Below, piece after piece: positions 1-5,991 of a DNA stretch of 16,208 nt. Within the stretch, counting starts at the first letter, position 1, and each line of letters starts with the position of its first letter. The stretch spans positions 1 to 16,208 of the forward strand of contig CAIVYV010000333.1 of NCBI GenBank assembly GCA_903910215.1. Direction: 5' to 3'. This DNA comes from an uncultured Pseudomonadota bacterium. Lineage in GTDB: Bacteria; Pseudomonadota; Gammaproteobacteria; Steroidobacterales; Steroidobacteraceae. Position numbers and translations under genes: made by a program. Under the pieces are notes generated by a model that was given only the letters and a program-made list of their open reading frames with translations, ran no database searches and was not told the DNA's origin.

Positions 1-12
1 GGCGGTCGTCGG

Positions 13-21
13 TGCTAGAAT
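13..21 (+). promoter_or_regulatory. Extended -10 promoter element for the tRNA genes
   Basis: A TG-n-TAGAAT motif (TG at 13-14, hexamer 16-21) lies 14 bp before the first base of tRNA-Ala. It is followed by a GC-rich discriminator (CCGCGCCC), as is typical of stringently controlled stable-RNA promoters. The predicted start would fall near 28, giving a very short 5' leader. The -35 element would lie left of the window and cannot be judged. Confidence 0.5.
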
Positions 22-35
22 CCGCGCCCTCGTGT

Positions 36-111
<76 letters not shown>

Positions 112-132
112 TTTTATCTAGTTGCGGTTGCT

Positions 133-208
133 GCCCCCGTAGCTCAGTGGATAGAGCGACCGCCTCCTAAGCGGTAGGTCGTCGGTTCAACTCCGGCCGG
201 GGGCGCCA
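133..208 (+). tRNA. tRNA-Arg(CCT)
   Basis: A 76-nt cloverleaf: acceptor GCCCCCG (133-139) pairs with CGGGGGC (198-204), then discriminator G and an encoded CCA. The anticodon stem ACCGC/GCGGT encloses the loop CTCCTAA with anticodon CCT, which reads the rare arginine codon AGG. The D arm (GCTC...GAGC) and the T arm (GTCGG TTCAACT CCGGC) are intact. The 3' third of this gene is repeated exactly 68 bp downstream. In E. coli the tRNA of the same specificity (argW) is an integration target for prophage-like elements, so the repeat fits a former attachment site. Confidence 0.95.
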
Positions 209-213
209 CTACC
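176..213 (+). repeat. Direct repeat copy 1, inside the tRNA-Arg 3' end
   Basis: First copy of an exact 38-bp direct repeat. It starts in the variable-loop region of tRNA-Arg(CCT), covers the T arm, the 3' acceptor strand and CCA, and runs 5 bp beyond the gene (CTACC). Identity with the second copy breaks at both edges (T175 versus A243; T214 versus C282). Ending in the 3' flank of a tRNA is the usual form of an integrase attachment site. Confidence 0.9.
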
Positions 214-243
214 TCAATCAACTTCGGTTAGCGTTGCACTCCA

Positions 244-281
244 AGGTCGTCGGTTCAACTCCGGCCGGGGGCGCCACTACC
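244..281 (+). repeat. Direct repeat copy 2, orphan tRNA-Arg 3' end (att-like)
   Basis: Second copy of the 38-bp repeat, 68 bp downstream of the first, with 30 bp of unrelated sequence between (214-243). It carries a complete T arm, the 3' acceptor strand and CCA, but no matching 5' acceptor strand or D arm, so it cannot be a working tRNA. The likeliest origin is the attR-like scar of an integrated element that was later deleted almost completely. A simple partial duplication of the tRNA gene is the alternative. No integrase gene is visible in the window. Confidence 0.85.
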
Positions 282-372
282 CTTAAACCAAGCGGCTGAA
301 TCGGGCGCCGCTGCGCTGAATCCGTTAAACTACGCGAGTTTTTTCGATGGTTTTTCGGGGGCCTTTCCTTCC
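282..372 (+). promoter_or_regulatory. Leader region of sucA
   Basis: This is the only non-coding stretch between the tRNA repeat and sucA. It holds an inverted repeat AGCGGC/GCCGCT (291-296 and 307-312) and a weak 4-bp hairpin AACT/AGTT followed by four more T (328-344). The hairpin could be a poor terminator for the tRNA transcript. A TAAACT hexamer (326-331) is a possible -10 box for sucA, but no good -35 box lies at the right distance. A T tract and GGGGG (351-361) lie 11 nt before the start codon and act as the likely ribosome binding site. All of these assignments are weak. Confidence 0.35.
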
Positions 373-3321
373 ATGGGCGCAACGCGCAGCGATTTGCTCG
401 AATCCTCTCCTTTGCACGGCGGCAACGCCGATTATGTCGAAGCTCTCTACGAACAGTATTTGACTGACCCGGCCAGCGTCGATGCACGTTGGCGCGAGTA
501 CTTCTCGAAGCTGCCGCGCGGAACGAGCGGGGCAGAGGCCTTCCACCGGTCGATCCAAAGCGGCATCGCACAGCGCGCCAAGTTCGCGCGTGACTTTGGT
601 GCCCCTGTCGCCGCGGGCGGTGGCGACGATCTGGCCGACGAAGGTGGCAAACAGGGCGCAGTTGCGCGCCTCGTACAGATTTACGCCAACCGCGGGCATC
701 TGATCGCCAATCTCGATCCGCTCAGCTTGACTCGTCGCGAGCGCCCGAAGGTGCTCGACTTGGCTTACTTTGGTCTCTCAGACGCCGATCTCGGCTCGGT
801 GTTTCACACCGGCAGCCGCACCGCGGGTATCCCCAAGCGCGCAACCTTGCGCGAAATTCTGCAGACACTGAACCAGGTGTACTGCGGAACCGTGGGTGCC
901 GAGTTCGCGCACGTGTCGAATACCGACGAGCGTCTCTGGTTGCAGGACGAATTCCAAGTTGGGCGCGTCACGCACAAGTTCTCCGCCGAAGAGCGTCGAA
1001 ACATTCTTTGGCAGCTGACGGCAGCCGAGGGGCTCGAGCGCTACTTGCACACCAAGTATGTCGGTCAGAAGCGCTTTTCTTTGGAAGGTGGTGAATCGCT
1101 GATCCCGCTACTCGATGATCTTGTGCAGACCGGCGGTTCGCTCGGTGCGGAAGAGTTCGTCATCGGCATGGCGCATCGCGGTCGCCTTAACGTGCTCGTG
1201 AACGTGCTCGGCAAATCGCCGAAGGATCTGTTCTCCGAGTTCGAGGGCAAATACGACCTGAGCCAGATCAAGGGGTCGGGCGACGTGAAGTACCACAAGG
1301 GCTTCTCGGCGGATTTGCGTACGGCCGGCGGCAACGTTCACGTGGGTTTGGCGTTCAACCCCTCGCATCTCGAAGTGGTGAACCCCGTCGTCGAGGGTTC
1401 GGTGCGTGCTCGTCAGGAACGACGTAACGACTCGGTCGGTGAGCGCGTCGTACCGCTACTCATCCACGGCGATTCAGCCTTCGGTGGTCAGGGTGTGGTG
1501 ATGGAGACGCTGCAGCTGTCGCAGGCGCGTGGTTACTACACTGGCGGCACGATTCACCTCGTCGTCAATAATCAGGTGGGGTTCACGACCTCGAAGCCTG
1601 AGGACATGCGTTCGACGATGTATTGCTCCGACGTCGCCAAGATGCTCGAAGCGCCGATCTTCCACGTCAATGGCGATGATCCCGAGGCCGTGGTTTTCGT
1701 TGCTCGGATGGCAATGCGCTATCGCCAGCGCTTCCACAAGGATGTCGTGATTGATCTCGTCTGTTATCGCCGTCTCGGGCACAACGAAGCGGACGAACCG
1801 GCTGCCACGCAGCCGGTGATGTACAGCGTCATCCGCAAGCATCCGACGACGCGCAAGCTCTATGCGGAGCGTTTGGCAGCCGAGGGTGTTTTGTCGGTAG
1901 CCGATGCCGATGCGCTGGTTGAGCAATATCGCACAGGCCTCGATGAGGGTCGGCCGCAGGCACGCGCCTCGCTCGGCATGATCGGCAACAAATACACCGT
2001 CAACTGGGCGCCCTACATGCAGGTCGATTGGGCGGCCCGCGTGCACTCCGGTGTCGAGGTTAAGCGTCTGAAGGCGCTTGGCGAGCGCATCACCCAACTC
2101 CCCAACGGGTTTTCGCTGCATCCGCGTGTGCAGCAGGTGATGGTCAATCGCGCCAAGATGGTCTCGGGCGAGCTGCCGCTTGATTGGGGCTGCGCTGAGA
2201 CGCTGGCCTATGCAAGCTTGCTCGAAGAGGGCTTCGCTGTTCGTATCTCGGGTCAGGACTCCGGGCGTGGCACGTTCTTCCATCGCCACGCAGTGCTACA
2301 CCATCAAAATAATGGTGATGTGCATATTCCGCTGCAGCATGTCGCCGAGCGTCAGCCGCGGTTCCAGGTCATCGATTCGGTGCTCTCGGAAGAGGCGGTG
2401 CTCGGATTCGAGTATGGCTACTCGCAAACGGATCCGGGCGTGCTCGTGATTTGGGAGGGGCAGTTCGGCGATTTCGTCAACGGCGCCCAAGTCATCATCG
2501 ATCAGTTCATCAGCTCGGGTGAGTCGAAGTGGGGTCGCTATTGCGGCATCACGATGTTCCTGCCGCATGGCTATGAAGGGCAGGGACCCGAGCACTCGTC
2601 GGCTCGTCTCGAGCGCTTCCTGCAACTTTGCGCCGAGCTCAATATGTCGGTATGCGTGCCATCGACGCCTGCGCAGATGTTCCACATGCTGCGCCGTCAA
2701 ATGTTGCGCGAGTTCCGCAAGCCGCTCATCGTCATGACGCCGAAGAGCTTGTTGCGTCACGAGCTGTCGGTTTCGAGCCTCGACGATCTGGCAACGGATT
2801 CTTTCCGCAACGTGATCGACGAAATCGACGCGATCGATCCGGCAAAGGTCCGTCGCCTCGTGCTCTCGAGTGGTAAGGTCTATTTCGATCTGCTGAAGGC
2901 GCGTCGCGCCTCAGGCCAGCAGGATGTCGCGCTGGCGCGGCTCGAGCAGATCTATCCGTTCCCGGCGGACGAATACGCGGCTTTGATCGAGCGTTATCCG
3001 AACGCCACGGAAATCGTCTGGTGTCAGGAAGAACCGCAGAATCAGGGTGCTTGGTACCAGATCCGTCACCGGCTCGAACGTCCGCTTGCGGGACGTACCT
3101 TGCTCTACGCGGGTCGTCCGCCTGCGGCAGCGCCGGCCACCGGTATTTCGAAGATCCATGAGATCGAACAGGCCAGACTCGTGGATGCGGCACTGAAGTC
3201 CGCAGCCCGCGAGGATGACAATCGCATCACCAAACGACTCGGCGATCCGGCTCCGGCCGTGGCGGCGAGCGCGTCGACTTCCGCACCGCGTGCCGCGGCT
3301 GTGGTTCGTCGCAAGCGTTGA
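373..3321 (+). CDS. sucA: 2-oxoglutarate dehydrogenase E1 component
   Basis: Thiamine-diphosphate-dependent E1 subunit that decarboxylates 2-oxoglutarate and passes the succinyl group to the lipoyl arm of E2 in the TCA cycle; cytoplasmic. The 982-residue product aligns by eye with E. coli SucA along its length. The N-terminal E2-binding segment is at about 19-48 and GHLIANLDPL at 108-117. AHRGRLNVL lies near 267-275. The TPP/Mg motif opens at GDSAF (366) and closes at NN (399-400). The transketolase-like pyrimidine domain starts near 605, with HGYEGQGPEHSSARLER near 732. The start at 373 gives the family N-terminus; a GGGGG tract lies 11 nt upstream. Compared with E. coli (933 residues) it has an extra Ala-rich C-terminal tail of about 40 residues ending in RRKR. 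First gene of an operon with sucB (22-bp gap) and lpd. Confidence 0.97.
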   Translation: MGATRSDLLESSPLHGGNADYVEALYEQYLTDPASVDARWREYFSKLPRGTSGAEAFHRSIQSGIAQRAKFARDFGAPVAAGGGDDLADEGGKQGAVARLVQIYANRGHLIANLDPLSLTRRERPKVLDLAYFGLSDADLGSVFHTGSRTAGIPKRATLREILQTLNQVYCGTVGAEFAHVSNTDERLWLQDEFQVGRVTHKFSAEERRNILWQLTAAEGLERYLHTKYVGQKRFSLEGGESLIPLLDDLVQTGGSLGAEEFVIGMAHRGRLNVLVNVLGKSPKDLFSEFEGKYDLSQIKGSGDVKYHKGFSADLRTAGGNVHVGLAFNPSHLEVVNPVVEGSVRARQERRNDSVGERVVPLLIHGDSAFGGQGVVMETLQLSQARGYYTGGTIHLVVNNQVGFTTSKPEDMRSTMYCSDVAKMLEAPIFHVNGDDPEAVVFVARMAMRYRQRFHKDVVIDLVCYRRLGHNEADEPAATQPVMYSVIRKHPTTRKLYAERLAAEGVLSVADADALVEQYRTGLDEGRPQARASLGMIGNKYTVNWAPYMQVDWAARVHSGVEVKRLKALGERITQLPNGFSLHPRVQQVMVNRAKMVSGELPLDWGCAETLAYASLLEEGFAVRISGQDSGRGTFFHRHAVLHHQNNGDVHIPLQHVAERQPRFQVIDSVLSEEAVLGFEYGYSQTDPGVLVIWEGQFGDFVNGAQVIIDQFISSGESKWGRYCGITMFLPHGYEGQGPEHSSARLERFLQLCAELNMSVCVPSTPAQMFHMLRRQMLREFRKPLIVMTPKSLLRHELSVSSLDDLATDSFRNVIDEIDAIDPAKVRRLVLSSGKVYFDLLKARRASGQQDVALARLEQIYPFPADEYAALIERYPNATEIVWCQEEPQNQGAWYQIRHRLERPLAGRTLLYAGRPPAAAPATGISKIHEIEQARLVDAALKSAAREDDNRITKRLGDPAPAVAASASTSAPRAAAVVRRKR

Positions 3322-3343
3322 TTTTTTTGAGGACTTTCCTTCG
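3322..3343 (+). promoter_or_regulatory. Ribosome binding region of sucB resembling that of sucA
   Basis: A run of seven T (3322-3328) is followed by GAGGA (3329-3333) and then CTTTCCTTC, 10 nt before the ATG. The sucA start has the same arrangement: T tract, GGGGG, CTTTCCTTC, ATG. This defines the sucB start at 3344 rather than an upstream in-frame codon inside the end of sucA. Confidence 0.6.
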
Positions 3344-4528
3344 ATGACTACTGAAATTCGCGTACCCCAACTTCCTGAATCCGTGGCGGATGCCACTTTG
3401 GTCGCCTGGCGCAAGCAGCCTGGTGAGGCCGCAAGTCGTGATGAGAATCTCGCCGATCTCGAGACCGATAAGGTCGTGCTCGAGGTGCCGGCGCCTGCAG
3501 CGGGCGTCGTCAAAGAGTGGAAGGTTCAGCCGGGCACCACCGTCAAGAGCGGTGATCTGCTTGCGATCTTCGAAGAGGGTGCCAAGGGTGCTGAGGCGCC
3601 AGCGCCTGCAGCCGCTGCGCCCGCTGCCTCGGCTGCTGCAGCCAGTGCCAAAGCAGCCGACCCGAAACTGAGTCCGGCCGTTCGTCGTGTCGTCGAAGAA
3701 ACCAAGGTCGATCCTGCCTCGGTTACGGGAACGGGTCGCGATGGTCGTTTGACCAAGGCCGATGTCATCAGTGCCGCGAGTGCGCCAAAAGCGGCCGCTG
3801 CGCCGGCTGCTGTGGCTCCGTCTGGTCCGCGTGCGGAGCAGCGCGTGCCGATGACCCGTCTGCGTGCGCGCATCGCCGAGCGGCTCGTGCAGGCTCAGCA
3901 CACGGCGGCGTTGCTGACGACATTCAACGAAGTGGATCTCACGGCAGTCACCGAGCTGCGCGCGCGTCACAAAGATCGCTTCGAGAAAGAGCATGGCGTG
4001 AAGCTCGGCTTCATGTCCTTCTTCGTGAAGGCGAGCATCGAGGCACTGCGTAAATTCCCAGTGATGAACGCTGCCGTCGAAGGTAACGACGTCATCTATC
4101 ACGAGTTCTACGACATCGGTGTTGCGGTATCGACCGATCGCGGACTCGTCGTGCCGGTGTTGCGCAACGCTGAGAATCTGGGCTTCGCTCAGATCGAGAA
4201 GCAGATCGTCGAGTACGGTACTCGTGCGCGCGCGGGCAGCCTCGCTCTCGAGGATCTGCAGGGCGGTACTTTCACCATTACCAATGGTGGTGTGTTTGGT
4301 TCGCTGCTCTCAACGCCCATCGTGAATGCGCCGCAGAGCGCCATTCTCGGTATGCACAAGATCCAGGAGCGGCCGGTGGTCGTGAATGGTCAGATCGTCG
4401 TGCGTCCGATGATGTATCTCGCCGTCAGCTACGACCATCGCATCATCGACGGCCGTGAGGCCGTGCAGTTCCTCGTCACGATCAAGGATTGCCTCGAGGA
4501 TCCGGGTCGCATGCTGCTCGGTCTTTGA
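3344..4528 (+). CDS. sucB: Dihydrolipoyllysine succinyltransferase, E2 of 2-oxoglutarate dehydrogenase
   Basis: E2 core of the complex: it moves the succinyl group from E1 via a lipoyl arm to CoA. The 394-residue product has an N-terminal lipoyl domain (1-77) with the lipoylation site ETDKV, Lys43. An Ala/Pro-rich swinging linker follows (82-107). The peripheral subunit-binding domain is at about 108-142 (LSPAVRRVV...GRDGRLTKADV). A second Ala/Pro linker leads to the catalytic acyltransferase domain from about 165. The active-site motif DHRIIDG supplies His365 and Asp369. The start is the ATG after the GAGGA box, which puts the lipoyl domain at the usual distance from the N-terminus. It lies 22 bp after sucA and 17 bp before lpd. 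Being directly between sucA and lpd argues for succinyl- rather than acetyltransferase activity. Confidence 0.96.
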   Translation: MTTEIRVPQLPESVADATLVAWRKQPGEAASRDENLADLETDKVVLEVPAPAAGVVKEWKVQPGTTVKSGDLLAIFEEGAKGAEAPAPAAAAPAASAAAASAKAADPKLSPAVRRVVEETKVDPASVTGTGRDGRLTKADVISAASAPKAAAAPAAVAPSGPRAEQRVPMTRLRARIAERLVQAQHTAALLTTFNEVDLTAVTELRARHKDRFEKEHGVKLGFMSFFVKASIEALRKFPVMNAAVEGNDVIYHEFYDIGVAVSTDRGLVVPVLRNAENLGFAQIEKQIVEYGTRARAGSLALEDLQGGTFTITNGGVFGSLLSTPIVNAPQSAILGMHKIQERPVVVNGQIVVRPMMYLAVSYDHRIIDGREAVQFLVTIKDCLEDPGRMLLGL

Positions 4529-4545
4529 TTTCAGGAATTATTCTC

Positions 4546-5973
4546 ATGAGCGAATTTGATGTCATCGTCATCGGCGGCGGTCCTGCTGGTTATCCGGCTG
4601 CTATCCGGGCAGCGCAGAATGGTCTGAAGGCTGCCTGCATCGACGAATGGAAAAACTACGACGGGTCGGCGACTTTTGGCGGCACCTGCCTCAACGCCGG
4701 ATGTATTCCGTCCAAGGCGTTGCTCGAGTCTTCGGAGCTGTTCCATCGCGCGCAGTCCGAGTTCGCGGCGCACGGCATCAAGACGGGCGCGGTGTCAGTC
4801 GACATCGCTGCGATGCAAAAGCGTAAAGCCGGCATCGTGAAGAACATGACCGGTGGCATTGTGCAGCTGCTGAAGTCGGCGGGCGTGACTGCCATGCAAG
4901 GTCATGGCAAGTTGCTGCCGAATCGACAAGTTGAATTCACCGCTCACGATGGAGCCAAGCAGACTTTGTCGGCGCGCCACATCGTGCTCGCAAGCGGCTC
5001 TCAACCGATGCCGCTCAAGAGCGCGCCATTCGATGGCAAGCACATCGTTGATAGCTGGGGCGCCCTCGAGTTCGATGCCGTGCCAAAGCGCTTGGGTGTC
5101 ATCGGCGCGGGTGTCATCGGGTTGGAGCTCGGCAGCGTTTGGCGTCGACTTGGCGCGGAAGTCGTCGTGCTGGAGGCTATGCCAGGTTTTCTCGCGATGG
5201 CCGATCAGCAGCTCTCCAAAGAAGCGATGAAGCATTTCAAGAAGCAGGGTCTCGATATCCGTCTTGGTGCCAAGGTCACCGGTGCGGCGGTGAAGTCCGG
5301 CGCTGTCGATGTCACGTACACTGATTCGAGTGATGCCACGCAGTCACTCACTGTCGACAAATTGATCGTGTGCATCGGTCGTCGCCCGTACACCGATAAC
5401 TTGCTGGCTGAGGGAACGGGCGTGAAGCTCGATGCCCGCGGTTTCATTGAAGTGGATGAGCACTGCCACACCGGCGTCGAGAACGTCTGGGCAGTGGGCG
5501 ATTGCGTGCGTGGTCCGATGCTCGCGCACAAGGGCAAGGAGGAGGGCGTGTCGGTCGCTGATCGCATTGCTGGGCTCTATGCGCACGTCAATTACGATGC
5601 CATCCCCTCGGTGATCTATACCGCGCCCGAGATCGCTTGGGTCGGTCAAACCGAGGAGCAGGTCAAGGCGAGTGGTCGGCCCTACAAGGTCGGTAGCTTC
5701 CCCTTCCTCGCGAGTGGTCGTGCGCGCGCGATGGAGGCGAGCCAAGGTTTCGCCAAGGTGGTCGTCGCTGCCGATGACGATCAGATCTTGGGCGTACACA
5801 TCATCGGTCCGATGGCGGGCGAGCTGATCGCGGAGGCTGTGTTGGCAATGGAGTATTCGGCGAGCGCCGAGGATCTGCAGCGCACGATCCACGCCCACCC
5901 AACGCTCTCCGAGGCGCTGCACGAAGCGGCTTTGGCCGCCGACAAGCGCGCCATCGACATGCCGAACCGCTGA
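4546..5973 (+). CDS. lpd: Dihydrolipoyl dehydrogenase (E3)
   Basis: FAD-dependent E3 that reoxidises dihydrolipoamide and reduces NAD+. The 475-residue protein starts with the FAD-binding glycine motif GGGPAG (10-15). The redox-active disulfide is in GGTCLNAGC (Cys48 and Cys53). The NAD-binding Rossmann motif GAGVIG follows near 187, and the second FAD contact VWAVGDC lies in the second half. The C-terminal dimer domain carries the catalytic dyad His451 and Glu456 (HPTLSE). The start is the ATG preceded by CAGGA, 17 bp after sucB; longer in-frame starts would lie inside sucB. Position 17 is Pro (GYPAAI) where many homologues have Val. It closes the operon and converges with the RelA-like gene, 3 bp separating the stop codons. 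E3 may also serve other dehydrogenase complexes; I infer the sucAB partner from the operon. Confidence 0.96.
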   Translation: MSEFDVIVIGGGPAGYPAAIRAAQNGLKAACIDEWKNYDGSATFGGTCLNAGCIPSKALLESSELFHRAQSEFAAHGIKTGAVSVDIAAMQKRKAGIVKNMTGGIVQLLKSAGVTAMQGHGKLLPNRQVEFTAHDGAKQTLSARHIVLASGSQPMPLKSAPFDGKHIVDSWGALEFDAVPKRLGVIGAGVIGLELGSVWRRLGAEVVVLEAMPGFLAMADQQLSKEAMKHFKKQGLDIRLGAKVTGAAVKSGAVDVTYTDSSDATQSLTVDKLIVCIGRRPYTDNLLAEGTGVKLDARGFIEVDEHCHTGVENVWAVGDCVRGPMLAHKGKEEGVSVADRIAGLYAHVNYDAIPSVIYTAPEIAWVGQTEEQVKASGRPYKVGSFPFLASGRARAMEASQGFAKVVVAADDDQILGVHIIGPMAGELIAEAVLAMEYSASAEDLQRTIHAHPTLSEALHEAALAADKRAIDMPNR

Positions 5974-5991
5974 CGCTCAGCGACGTTTCGG
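5962..5991. terminator. Inverted repeat across the two convergent stop codons (possible bidirectional terminator)
   Basis: The stop codons of lpd (5971-5973) and the RelA-like gene (5977-5979, minus strand) sit in the arms of a perfect 6-bp inverted repeat, CGCTGA/TCAGCG, around a 3-nt CGC loop. An outer pair CCGAA/TTCGG (5962-5966 and 5987-5991) can extend it. No T tract follows on either strand, so classical intrinsic termination is uncertain. Confidence 0.35.

Noticed and set aside
244..281. A third functional tRNA gene after tRNA-Arg
   Set aside because: Only the T arm and 3' acceptor strand are present; there is no 5' acceptor strand, D arm or proper anticodon stem in the preceding 30 bp.
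218..571. 117-codon minus-strand frame starting inside sucA and ending in the tRNA repeat, with AGVEPTT near its end
   Set aside because: AGVEPTT is the familiar spurious translation of a tRNA T arm and 3' end; the rest is antisense to sucA.
1474..2289. 271-codon open frame on the minus strand opposite sucA
   Set aside because: It lies wholly antisense to the conserved core of SucA, its product (rich in Arg, His and Leu) resembles no family I know, and long antisense frames are common in GC-rich coding DNA.
3227..4102. 291-codon open frame on the minus strand opposite sucB
   Set aside because: It is antisense to the lipoyl, linker and core regions of SucB. The Arg/Gly/His-rich translation reflects the Ala/Pro-rich codons of the linker read backwards.
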